Assembly: GCA_004297635.1 (NCBI GenBank)
Contig: SCUQ01000485.1
Span: forward strand, 1-11,068
Length of the DNA stretch: 11,068 nt
Direction: 5' to 3'
Origin: Rhizorhabdus sp.
GTDB taxonomy: Bacteria > Pseudomonadota > Alphaproteobacteria > Sphingomonadales > Sphingomonadaceae
Shown here piece after piece: positions 1 to 7,520 of this stretch. A model generated the notes under the pieces. That model did not search any database. It saw only the letters and a program-made list of their open reading frames with translations, and was not told where the DNA came from. The position numbers and the translations under genes are program-made. How positions within the stretch are numbered: the first letter of the stretch is position 1; every line of letters starts with the position of its first letter.

Positions 1-546
1 GCCTATATCCAGCAGTTCATCAAACGCGGCACGCCGCGCCGGCTGGCAGAAGAGGATCGGCGGCGGCTGGCCGCCTATTTCCGCGTTCCGGAGGATCGGC
101 TGGGCGGGCAGGGTGCGCCGGCCGCCGCCGTCGCGACCGCTTTGCTGGCGGTGCCGCGGATCGAGATCGGCGCGTCGGCCGGGCCGGGCGGTGTCGCGGA
201 GATCGAGGAACGCGGCCGGCCGATCGCCTTCGACGCGGCCTGGCTACGCGACCTGGGCGCGCAGCGCTCCGCCAGCCTCTCGATCATTCGCGTCGCGGGT
301 GATTCGATGGAGCCGGCGCTCCGCGACGGCGACGATATCCTGGTCGATCGCGATGCCGTGACGGTGAAGTCGGGCGCCATCTATGTGCTGCGGCTCGACG
401 AGATGCTGATGGTGAAACGTCTGCTGAGGTCGGCGGGCCGGATCGTGATCCGCAGCGACAATCCCGCCTATCGCGACATCGACGACTATGATCCGGCGAA
501 CCTGTCGATCATCGGCCGCGTCCTGTGGTGCGGCCGCCGGCTCTGA
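1..546 (+). CDS. HTH / S24 peptidase (LexA/cI-like) repressor, 5' end missing
   Basis: The reading frame is open from the first base to the TGA at 544-546, giving 181 residues without a start, so the gene begins outside the window. The first 30 or so residues (AYIQQFIKRGTPRRLAEEDR) look like the end of an N-terminal helix-turn-helix DNA-binding domain. The rest is a LexA/cI-type S24 peptidase fold. VAGDSMEPALRDGD holds the nucleophile Ser at visible residue 102, and MLMVKRLL holds the general-base Lys at residue 139. This is the 37-residue Ser-Lys spacing of LexA. An Ala-Gly pair in GASAGPGG (residues 60-61) sits where a self-cleavage bond would be expected. The family consists of cytoplasmic transcriptional repressors, some of which cleave themselves with RecA help. 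It is probably not LexA itself: the linker is short and the N-terminal remnant is unlike LexA's winged helix. Its target genes cannot be read from this sequence. Confidence 0.88.
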   Translation, partial: AYIQQFIKRGTPRRLAEEDRRRLAAYFRVPEDRLGGQGAPAAAVATALLAVPRIEIGASAGPGGVAEIEERGRPIAFDAAWLRDLGAQRSASLSIIRVAGDSMEPALRDGDDILVDRDAVTVKSGAIYVLRLDEMLMVKRLLRSAGRIVIRSDNPAYRDIDDYDPANLSIIGRVLWCGRRL

Positions 547-561
547 TCAGCCGCGCCGGCG
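535..561. repeat. Inverted repeat spanning two back-to-back stop codons
   Basis: The arms CGCCGGC (535-541) and GCCGGCG (555-561) are perfect reverse complements, with a 13-base loop. The loop contains the palindrome CTGATCAG, whose TGATCA core supplies both the plus-strand stop (TGA 544-546) and the minus-strand stop (547-549). This could act as a bidirectional 3' hairpin for the two converging genes. No T-run follows on either strand, so a classical intrinsic terminator is not supported. Confidence 0.4.
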
Positions 562-729
562 ATCGACCATGTAGAGACCCACCGCCGCGAGGACGCCCAG
601 GGCGATACCCCCCACGACGCCAACCGAAGCCTGGCCGAAATGGTTGCCGATCACCGCCCCGGCGATGATCGTGAAGGCTATGATCGCGCCGCCGGCGCGC
701 GAGGATTGACCAGGCTGCTGTTCCATCAT
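547..729 (-). CDS. Small two-helix membrane protein, function unknown
   Basis: This encodes 60 residues starting MMEQQPGQSSRAGGAII. A short polar N-terminus is followed by two hydrophobic stretches, about residues 14-28 and 35-54, the first containing AFTIIAGAVIG and the second GGIALGVLAAVGLY. It ends in a basic tail, VDRRRG, that suggests a cytoplasmic C-terminus. I know no assigned function; similar small predicted inner-membrane proteins are widespread in Alphaproteobacteria. The frame stays open upstream to about position 1026, but that extension would run across the divergent intergenic region and the next gene and has no membrane-protein character. The ATG at 727-729, preceded by a run of G on the coding strand, is therefore preferred. 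The next codon is also ATG (724-726) and could be the true start. The gene ends directly against the S24 gene. Confidence 0.65.
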   Translation of the reverse strand: MMEQQPGQSSRAGGAIIAFTIIAGAVIGNHFGQASVGVVGGIALGVLAAVGLYMVDRRRG

Positions 730-767
730 GCCCCCATGCCATGACAGCTTGGGCAGCGCCAGCACCA

Positions 768-812
768 GTCCCGCCTGTGCCGTGGCGGGACGGTCCGTCC
801 CGGCGCGGGACG
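768..812. repeat. Four alternating copies of a GTCCCG/CGGGAC element
   Basis: Between the divergent genes lie four segments: GTCCCGCC (768-775), GGCGGGAC (784-791), CCGTCCCG (795-802) and CGGGACG (806-812). Segment 1 pairs with 2 over 8 bases with an 8-base loop. Segment 2 pairs with 3, as 786-793 with 795-802, around one central base. Segment 3 pairs with 4 over 7 bases with a 3-base loop. These pairings exclude one another, because the segments are shared. The array could be a multi-site operator for a dimeric regulator, or an RNA leader with alternative hairpins. No T-run follows closely on the plus strand; the first is TTTTT at 856-860. Confidence 0.6.
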
Positions 813-915
813 TGGTGAATCGCGCGGCTACCATCGAAGTGTGTGCACGACCCGGTTTTTCTGGTGCTGGCACGAGGCTTGAGTGTAAGGCGCGCAACGG
901 GAACAGGGGGCTGGC

Positions 916-1128
916 TTGGAAGAGATTTTTTACATCGCCGATCGCAACAGCATCGACCAGGCCGAGGATCTCGTGCGTCAATATGGCCTGCTGGCGATCG
1001 ACGAAGCCGCCGCGCGCAGCCGTCATTATCGCGATCTGGGCAATGAGATTCGCTTCTGCGAATGGCGGCAGATCGAGCGCTTCCTATCGGTGTTCACTCA
1101 GGACGTGGCGATCGGCACCGTTCACTGA
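916..1128 (+). CDS. Conserved-looking 70-residue protein, function unknown
   Basis: The start is TTG at 916-918, preceded by GGGGG at 906-910 as a plausible Shine-Dalgarno. In-frame stops at 880-882 and 886-888 leave no other start codon upstream. The product reads MEEIFYIADRNSIDQAEDLV... and ends IGTVH. It has no signal peptide or membrane segment, is rich in charged residues, and looks like a compact, mostly helical cytoplasmic protein. Cys and Trp occur together in IRFCEWRQIERF (about residues 45-56). A sequence this short with no catalytic motif does not allow a functional call. From memory, sphingomonad genomes carry similar short proteins ending in GTVH, but I could not check this. It lies 81 bases upstream of tamA on the same strand and might share its transcript. 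Confidence 0.6.
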   Translation: MEEIFYIADRNSIDQAEDLVRQYGLLAIDEAAARSRHYRDLGNEIRFCEWRQIERFLSVFTQDVAIGTVH

Positions 1129-1175
1129 TCGGCCCGAGGCCGTCGTCGTCGACATATAAGCGTTCACTAGTCTCT

Positions 1176-1190
1176 GGCGGGCGGCCCGCC
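1176..1190 (+). repeat. GC-rich hairpin in the tamA upstream region
   Basis: GGCGGG (1176-1181) and CCCGCC (1185-1190) form a perfect 6-base stem with a 3-base loop, 19 bases before the tamA ATG. No T-run follows, so it is not an intrinsic terminator. In the mRNA it would lie just upstream of the weak Shine-Dalgarno AGGG (1199-1202) and might affect translation. Chance formation in GC-rich DNA is quite possible. Confidence 0.3.
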
Positions 1191-1209
1191 CTGTCGCTAG
1201 GGTCGTCTC

Positions 1210-3231
1210 ATGCGTGTCGCCCGCTCGTCGCTCCGCGCTCCGATCCTGCTGGGCGCGATGCTATGCGTGTCGGCGACCGCGCTCGCGCAGCCAGAATCCG
1301 CCACGGCGCAGGATGCCGCGGGGCTGCCCGATCTCGACCCCACCAGCGAGATGGCGCCGCTCCCCGGCATGGAGGTCGACTGGCCCGAGCCCGCCGACGC
1401 TGACGCCACGCCGCCCACCACCGCTACCGGTGCCGCGGGAACCGCCACGCCGGGCGTCAAACCCGCCGATCCGGGCGTTGCCGAGATCCAGACCGACCGG
1501 CATTACAGCTTCGGCATCGAAGGGCTGTCGGGTGGCGAAGGCCTGCCGGTCGAAGCCGAGGCCGCGATCCGCGCGCGTTTCAAGCTGCTGTCCGCGCTGG
1601 AGGAAGGCAAGGGCGTCGGCAACACGGCGCAGATCGATCGCCGCGCCCGGCAGGATGAGGCGCTGCTCAAGCAGCTGCTGCGCGCCGCGGGCTATTATGA
1701 TTCGGACGTCACCACCCGGATCGATGATGAACGCAACCAGCGGCTCGGCGTGGTCCTGCTCGTCACGCCGGGCGTGCTCTATACGCTCTCGGCGATCGAT
1801 ATCGCCGGTGTCGACGGGGCCGGCGACCGTGCCGGAGAACTCCGCCGGGCCTTCGGCATAGAGCCCGGCCAGCCGGCCAGTTCCGACCGGATCGAGACGG
1901 GGCTGACCGCGCTGAAGGCGGAACTGGGCCGCGAGGGCTTCGTCTTCGCCAAGGTGGGCGAGCCGACGCTGACCGTCGATCATGAGGAGCATTCCGTCCG
2001 CGTCGCGCTCGATGTCGATCCCGGGCGGATCCAGCGGATCGGCAAGATCATCATCGACGACCGGAAGCTGTTCAGCGTGAAGCATCTCGGCCGGATCGCG
2101 CGCTTCCGGCCCGGCGATGTCTATGACGCGGCGATGATGGACGATTTCCGCCGCGCGCTGATCCAGACGAGCCTGGTGTCGGCGGTGACGATCAAGCCGG
2201 TGCCCACCGCCGACCCGGCGGTCGTCGACATCCACGTCAAGCTGGAGCCGGCGCCGCCGCGCACCATATCGGGCTCGATCGGCTATGGCACCGGCGAGGG
2301 CTATCGCGTCGAGGCGAGCTGGCAGCATCGCAACCTGATCCGGCCCGAGGGCGCGGTGACGTTCAGGGGCGTGCTCGGTACCCAGGAACAGTCGCTCGGC
2401 GCGATCCTGCGCCGGAACAACTACAAGGCACGCGACCGGGTGCTGACCGGGCAGGTGCTGTTCAGCCATCTCAATGAAAATGCCTATGAGGCGCGCAAGA
2501 TCACCCTTGCCGCAGGGCTGGAGCGCCAGACCAACATCATCTGGCAGAAGAAATGGACATGGTCCTATGGGGTGGAGCTGACCGCCTCGAAGGAGGACGA
2601 TACGGTCAAGGCGACCGGTGCGCCGCGCCGCCGCCAATATCTGACCGGAGCCTTGCCCTCCAGCCTGTCCTATGACGGCTCGGACGACCTGCTCAATCCG
2701 ACGCGCGGCTATCGCCTCGCGGCGCGAATCTCGCCCGAACTGTCGCTGCAGGGCAGTGCCTTCGGCTATGTGAAGGCTCAGCTGGACGGCAGCAGCTATC
2801 TGCCGATCGGCGGGCGCACGGTGATCGCCGGGCGGGCGCGGCTGGGCTCGATCATGGGCGCCGCCGCCGAGCGGATCGCGCCGACCCGCCGCTTCTATGC
2901 GGGCGGCGGCGGATCGGTGCGCGGCTATGGCTATCAGAGGATCGGCCCGGTCGACATCAATGGCGATCCGGCGGGCGGCCGCAGCCTGGCCGAATTCTCG
3001 ATCGAGGCGCGGGTGCGCTTCGGCGATTTCGGCGTCGTGCCGTTCCTTGACGGCGGCAACCTCTATGCCGCCCGGCTGCCCACCTTCCGCAACCTGCGCT
3101 ACGGCGCCGGCGTGGGCGTGCGCTATTATACGAGCTTCGGACCGATCCGCGTCGATGTCGGCACCCCCCTGAACCGGCGCCGGGGCGATTCCCGCATCGC
3201 CGTGTACGTATCGCTGGGACAGGCCTTCTGA
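1210..3231 (+). CDS. tamA: TamA, outer membrane Omp85-family assembly protein
   Basis: This encodes 673 residues. Residues 1-26 form a signal peptide with a cleavage site at ALA|Q. A Pro/Ala/Thr-rich linker follows to about residue 95, then three POTRA-like modules: about 98-185, 187-270 (YTLSAIDIAGVDG) and 272-350 (IQRIGKIIIDDRKLF). From about 354 to the end there is a 16-strand-type beta-barrel. VRGYGYQ at 570-576 is the conserved (V/I)RG(F/Y) motif of the Omp85 lid loop. The terminal residue is Phe, as in the C-terminal beta-signal. The family inserts or translocates outer membrane proteins such as autotransporters. Three POTRAs and the tamB neighbour favour TamA over BamA. At 673 residues it is longer than E. 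coli TamA (577), mainly because of the linker. The ATG start has AGGG seven bases upstream, and the gene overlaps tamB by one base. Confidence 0.94.
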   Translation: MRVARSSLRAPILLGAMLCVSATALAQPESATAQDAAGLPDLDPTSEMAPLPGMEVDWPEPADADATPPTTATGAAGTATPGVKPADPGVAEIQTDRHYSFGIEGLSGGEGLPVEAEAAIRARFKLLSALEEGKGVGNTAQIDRRARQDEALLKQLLRAAGYYDSDVTTRIDDERNQRLGVVLLVTPGVLYTLSAIDIAGVDGAGDRAGELRRAFGIEPGQPASSDRIETGLTALKAELGREGFVFAKVGEPTLTVDHEEHSVRVALDVDPGRIQRIGKIIIDDRKLFSVKHLGRIARFRPGDVYDAAMMDDFRRALIQTSLVSAVTIKPVPTADPAVVDIHVKLEPAPPRTISGSIGYGTGEGYRVEASWQHRNLIRPEGAVTFRGVLGTQEQSLGAILRRNNYKARDRVLTGQVLFSHLNENAYEARKITLAAGLERQTNIIWQKKWTWSYGVELTASKEDDTVKATGAPRRRQYLTGALPSSLSYDGSDDLLNPTRGYRLAARISPELSLQGSAFGYVKAQLDGSSYLPIGGRTVIAGRARLGSIMGAAAERIAPTRRFYAGGGGSVRGYGYQRIGPVDINGDPAGGRSLAEFSIEARVRFGDFGVVPFLDGGNLYAARLPTFRNLRYGAGVGVRYYTSFGPIRVDVGTPLNRRRGDSRIAVYVSLGQAF

Positions 3232-6200
3232 TGGCGATCGAGCGTGCCATGGTCGAGGAGGTCGAGGAGCGGGTCCATAGCTGGGGACGGCGCCATCCGG
3301 TGCTGCGGATCGCGGCGATCGGGCTGCTGTCGCTGCTGCTGCTGCTGTCGGCGGCGATCTGGATGCTGGACAGCGCGCCGGGCCACCGGCTGATCGCCGA
3401 CCGGATCGGCGCGCTGCGGCCGGGATCGGGCCTGCGCATCCGGATCGGGCGGATCGACGGTTCGATCTGGAGCCGCGCCACGCTGCGCGACCTGCGCCTC
3501 TACGACACGCGCGGCCTGTTCCTGGAGGCGCCCGAGATAGCGCTCGACTGGCGGCCGACCGCCTGGGTCGCGAACAAGCTGTGGATCCGGAGCGCCCAGA
3601 CCGACCTGCTGATCCTTCACCGGCTGCCCGCGCTCAGGCCCTCGCCGAAGAAGGGACCGTTGCTGCCGGGCTTCGACATCCATGTCGGCAAGTTCCATAT
3701 CGGGCGCCTCCGGCTCGAACCTCCCGTCAGTGGACGCCGACAGGCGGTTCGGCTCGACGCCAGCGCGGATATCCATGCCGGCCGGGTGTTGCTGAAGCTC
3801 GACGCGGCGTCGACGGCGCGCGACCGGCTGAACCTCCAGCTGGATTCCGAGCCCGATCGCGATCGCTTCGACCTCGACGCCAAGCTGATCGGCCCGGCGG
3901 ACGGCGTTATCGCGGGAATGACCGGCTGGAAGAAGCCGGTCGACGGGGTGATCGCGGGCAAGGGCCGCTGGACGCGCTGGAAGGGCAGGGCGACGCTGGA
4001 CGTCGGCGATGTCCGGCTGATCGAACTCGCCCTGACCGCCGATCGCGGCAGATATGCGCTCGACGGCACGCTGGAGCCGACCAGCTTTCTCAGCGGCAAG
4101 CTGCAGCGGCTGACCGCGCCGATCATCGGCGTGAAAGGCGCAGCGACCCTGGCCGACCGGCAACTGAGCGGCTCGCTGGCGCTCCGGAGCCCGGCCATCG
4201 AGCTTGCCGTGGCGGGGACGCTGGACCTGGCCAACAGCGCGTTCCGCGATGTCACCCTCGACGCCCGGTTGTTCAAGCCGCCGGCCTTCTTCCCGAACAT
4301 GACCGGTCGCAACATCCGGCTCCACGCCAGCTTCGACGGTCCGTTCGGCACCGCCGACTACGGCTATGCGCTGACCGCGGATCATGCCGCCTTCGACACG
4401 ACCGGGTTCGATGCGGTCCGCGCCGAAGGCAAGGGCAAGCTCTCCGATCCGCCGGTCAGGCTGCCGGTGCGGCTGTCGGCCCGCCGCGTGACCGGTGTCG
4501 GCGATGTCGCGGGCGGCATTCTCGGCAATCTCAGGGTCGACGGCGTGCTGCTCGTTACCGCGCAGAAGGTGACGGGCAGGGCGCTGAAGCTCAGATCGGA
4601 CAGACTGAGCGGCGATCTTTCGCTTGTTCTCGATCTCAGGACTGGTGTCTATGATGTTGGTTTAAGCGGAAAATTACTGCGCTATTTCATTCCCGGCATC
4701 GGTATTGTCGACGTCAGTTCGGACCTTAAGGTAATGCCGGGCGCGGCCGGCCGGGGGACGATGGTCGCGGGGCGCGGACGGGCCTGGGTGCGCCGTTTCG
4801 ACAATGGCTTCCTGCGTTCGCTGGCCGGCGGGCTGCCGTCGATCGATACCCGGTTGCGGCGCGGACCCGACGGCATCCTGCATTTCGAGCGGCTTGTGCT
4901 CACCGGCCCCGAGATCCGGATCAGCGGCAATGGCTATCGCCGCCGCGACGGTACATTCTATTTCAAGGGCAGCGGCCAGCAGGCGCGCTACGGCCCGCTG
5001 CAGATGACGCTGGACGGCAATATCAGCCGGCCGAAGATCGATCTGCTGCTGGCCAGCCCGATGCCGGCGCTGGGCCTCGCCAATGTCACGGTGAAGCTCG
5101 ATCCGACCGCCCAGGGTTTCGACTATAGCGCGGAGGGCGGCTCGCGGCTGGGGCCATGGGGAAGCCGTGGTGCCGTCCTGCTGCCGGCGGGCCAGCCCGC
5201 GACCATCACGGTCACGGCCGTCGCGGTGAGCGGCGCGAAGGGCAGCGGCAGCGTGCGATCCGATCCCGGCGGCTTTACCGGACGGATCGATCTGGGGAGC
5301 GACGGTACGATATCCGGCCCGCTGATCTTCTCGGTCGAGCGCGGCCTGCAGAAGATCGAAGCCCATCTGCGCGCCCGCCGTGCGACGCTGGGCGGGCCGG
5401 TGGCGGTGACGATCGGCCGCGGCCGGCTTGACGGCACGATGTTGCTCGATCCGGCCGGACTCGAGGTCAATGGCAACGTCGCCCTGTTCGGTACAACGAT
5501 GAAGGGCGTCACCCTGGGCCGGGGACGGGCGACCGTGGTGCTCAAGGGCGGCAACGGCTCGATCACGGCCAATCTCGCGGGATCGCGCGGGCGCGGCTTC
5601 CAGCTTACGACGGTCGCGCGCCTTGCAGGGGACAGCGTCACCGTGACGGCCGAGGGGGCGATCGATCGCCGCCCGATCCGGATCGAGACACCGGCTGTCT
5701 TCAACCGCGACGGCGACGGCTGGCGGCTCGATCCTGCGACCCTGGCCTTCGCGGGAGGCAAGGCGACAGTGGCGGGGCGCTTCGGCGGCTCGACCACGGA
5801 GGTCAAGGCGGGTGTCCAGTCGATGCCGCTCTCGGTGCTCGACATCTTCTATCCCGAGCTGGGCCTGTCGGGGATCGCAACCGGCGATGTCGACTATCGT
5901 ATCGAGCGCGGCGCACGGATACCGACAGGCCGCGCCAACCTGAAGATCAGGGGGCTATCGCGATCGGGACTTGTGCTGACGTCGCGGCCCGCCGATGTGG
6001 CGCTGGCAGCGGTGCTGACCGACAGGGTAGCGGCCGGCCGCGCGATCGTATCGAGCGGCGGCAAGGTCATCGGGCGCGGGCAGGCCCGCATCACCAATCT
6101 CCCGTCGACCGGCGACCTGCCCGACCGGCTGAGCGCAGGCCAGCTCTTCGCGCAGCTTCGCTACGGCGGTCCGGCGGATACGCTGTGGCGGCTGTTCGGG

Positions 6201-7421
6201 ATCGAGACGATCGACATTTCCGGCCCGGTGTCGATGGGCGCCGATATCAGCGGCAGCGGCGCCAATCCGGTGATCCGCGGTTCGCTGCGGTCCACCCAGG
6301 CGCGGATGGAAAGCGCGGTGACGGGCATGGTCATCAGCAATATCGCGGCGGCCGGCAGGTTCGACGGATCACGGCTGGTGATCGACAAGCTCAGCGGCCA
6401 GACGCGTGGCGGCGGAACGATCAGCGGACGCGCGGCCTTCGACTTTGCCGCGCCGCAGGGCCTGGGCATGGATGTGGCGGTGGACGCGCAGAACGCCCAG
6501 CTGCTCAATCGCGACGATATCGGCGCGACGGTGACGGGGCCGCTGACCATCAGCTCCGACGGCAATGGCGGCACGATCGCCGGCGACGTCCGGCTCGTTC
6601 GCGGCCGCTTCCAGCTCGGCCGGGCGGCGGCGGTGGCGACGATCCCGCAATTCGAGACGATCGAGCTCAACCGCCCCGACGATGACGATGACCTGCGCCG
6701 CCGCGCGCCATGGAAGCTGGCGATCAAGGTGGACTCGCGCAACCAGCTTGCCGTCACCGGACTGGGCCTCGACAGCGAATGGCGCGGCAAGCTCGATCTG
6801 GGCGGCACGATCGAGAATCCCGCGATCAACGGCCGGGTCGATCTGGTTCGCGGCGGCTATGAATTTGCGGGCCGCCGCTTCGATCTCGATCGCGGTTCGA
6901 TCCGCTTCCTTGGCGAAACCCCGCCGGATCCGCTGCTCGACATCACGGCAAGGGCCAATCTCAATGGCGTCAGCGCGACGATCTCGGTGACGGGTACCGG
7001 CCTGAAGCCCGAAATCCGCTTCACCAGCATCCCCGCACTGCCCGAGGACGAGCTGCTGTCGCGGCTGCTGTTCGGTACGTCGATCACCAATCTTTCGGCG
7101 CCCGAGGCGCTGCAGCTGGCCGCGGCGGTGGGATCGCTGCGCGGCGGGGGTGGGGGCCTCAACCCGATCAACGCGGTACGCCGGGCGGCCGGGCTCGATC
7201 GCCTGCGCATATTGCCGGCCGACCCGACCATTGGAACCGGCACCGCGATCGCGGCCGGCAAATATATCGGCCGGCGCACCTATGTGGAGGTTATCAGCGA
7301 CGGGCAGGGCTATTCGGCCACGCGCGTCGAATTCCAGATCACCCGCTGGCTGTCGCTACTGTCGAGCATATCGACGATCGGCCGCCAGAGCGCGAGCGTG
7401 AAGGTGTCGAAGGACTATTAG
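3231..7421 (+). CDS. tamB: TamB, AsmA-like inner membrane-anchored translocation/assembly protein
   Basis: This encodes 1396 residues. A cytoplasmic N-terminus is followed by one signal-anchor helix at about 24-46 (GLLSLLLLLSAAIW). A very long periplasmic region of repetitive beta-strand character follows, typical of the AsmA/TamB bridge-like folds. The C-terminal TamB domain (DUF490) spans about 1050-1396, with family-like stretches such as VDLVRGGYEFAGRRFDLDRG, SIRFLGETPPDPLLDI (about 1223) and PALPEDELLSRLLFG (from about 1268). TamB spans the periplasm, docks on TamA through this domain, and is implicated in outer membrane protein insertion and phospholipid transport. The ATG overlaps the tamA stop (TGATG), implying translational coupling, and AGG at 3221-3223 serves as Shine-Dalgarno. 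Oddities are an AT-richer patch with two TTA Leu codons (residues 478 and 482), an acidic Asp run near 1150, and a G5-T-G5 tract coding for glycines near 1306-1309. Confidence 0.95.
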   Translation: MAIERAMVEEVEERVHSWGRRHPVLRIAAIGLLSLLLLLSAAIWMLDSAPGHRLIADRIGALRPGSGLRIRIGRIDGSIWSRATLRDLRLYDTRGLFLEAPEIALDWRPTAWVANKLWIRSAQTDLLILHRLPALRPSPKKGPLLPGFDIHVGKFHIGRLRLEPPVSGRRQAVRLDASADIHAGRVLLKLDAASTARDRLNLQLDSEPDRDRFDLDAKLIGPADGVIAGMTGWKKPVDGVIAGKGRWTRWKGRATLDVGDVRLIELALTADRGRYALDGTLEPTSFLSGKLQRLTAPIIGVKGAATLADRQLSGSLALRSPAIELAVAGTLDLANSAFRDVTLDARLFKPPAFFPNMTGRNIRLHASFDGPFGTADYGYALTADHAAFDTTGFDAVRAEGKGKLSDPPVRLPVRLSARRVTGVGDVAGGILGNLRVDGVLLVTAQKVTGRALKLRSDRLSGDLSLVLDLRTGVYDVGLSGKLLRYFIPGIGIVDVSSDLKVMPGAAGRGTMVAGRGRAWVRRFDNGFLRSLAGGLPSIDTRLRRGPDGILHFERLVLTGPEIRISGNGYRRRDGTFYFKGSGQQARYGPLQMTLDGNISRPKIDLLLASPMPALGLANVTVKLDPTAQGFDYSAEGGSRLGPWGSRGAVLLPAGQPATITVTAVAVSGAKGSGSVRSDPGGFTGRIDLGSDGTISGPLIFSVERGLQKIEAHLRARRATLGGPVAVTIGRGRLDGTMLLDPAGLEVNGNVALFGTTMKGVTLGRGRATVVLKGGNGSITANLAGSRGRGFQLTTVARLAGDSVTVTAEGAIDRRPIRIETPAVFNRDGDGWRLDPATLAFAGGKATVAGRFGGSTTEVKAGVQSMPLSVLDIFYPELGLSGIATGDVDYRIERGARIPTGRANLKIRGLSRSGLVLTSRPADVALAAVLTDRVAAGRAIVSSGGKVIGRGQARITNLPSTGDLPDRLSAGQLFAQLRYGGPADTLWRLFGIETIDISGPVSMGADISGSGANPVIRGSLRSTQARMESAVTGMVISNIAAAGRFDGSRLVIDKLSGQTRGGGTISGRAAFDFAAPQGLGMDVAVDAQNAQLLNRDDIGATVTGPLTISSDGNGGTIAGDVRLVRGRFQLGRAAAVATIPQFETIELNRPDDDDDLRRRAPWKLAIKVDSRNQLAVTGLGLDSEWRGKLDLGGTIENPAINGRVDLVRGGYEFAGRRFDLDRGSIRFLGETPPDPLLDITARANLNGVSATISVTGTGLKPEIRFTSIPALPEDELLSRLLFGTSITNLSAPEALQLAAAVGSLRGGGGGLNPINAVRRAAGLDRLRILPADPTIGTGTAIAAGKYIGRRTYVEVISDGQGYSATRVEFQITRWLSLLSSISTIGRQSASVKVSKDY

Positions 7422-7456
7422 AGCGGGATGCGCCCAGGTTGAGGCGCTCCCCGCTC
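7421..7456 (+). terminator. Putative terminator hairpin after tamB
   Basis: GAGCGGG (7421-7427, starting with the last base of the tamB stop) pairs with CCCGCTC (7450-7456). Inside it, GCGCC (7430-7434) pairs with GGCGC (7443-7447) across a symmetric two-base internal loop, with an 8-base apical loop. Only a weak T-rich stretch follows (GTTGTTTGC), so termination strength is uncertain. It lies between convergent genes and could also act on minus-strand transcripts from the TonB receptor gene. Confidence 0.5.
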
Positions 7457-7520
7457 CATGCGTTGTTTGCATTCCGCGCTTTGCGAGCCGTCAGGTGATT
7501 CCAACCGACTTCACAATGGT

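Noticed and set aside
730..1026. N-terminal extension of the small membrane protein to 159 residues
   Set aside because: It would overlap the 70-residue plus-strand gene and cross the whole divergent intergenic repeat region, and the added part shows no protein-like features.
1120..1172. Repeated CGTTCACT (1120-1127 and 1161-1168) before tamA
   Set aside because: Only eight bases shared, with the first copy inside the upstream coding sequence; chance is sufficient.
1261..2637. 458-codon open frame on the minus strand inside tamA
   Set aside because: High-GC antisense shadow. tamA on the plus strand has a signal peptide, POTRA modules and the VRGYGYQ motif, while the antisense product is Arg/Asp/Gly-rich with no domain.
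3126..4385. 419-codon open frame on the minus strand across the tamA-tamB junction
   Set aside because: Antisense to both tam genes, with shadow-type composition (RRRQQQQRQQ) and no domain.
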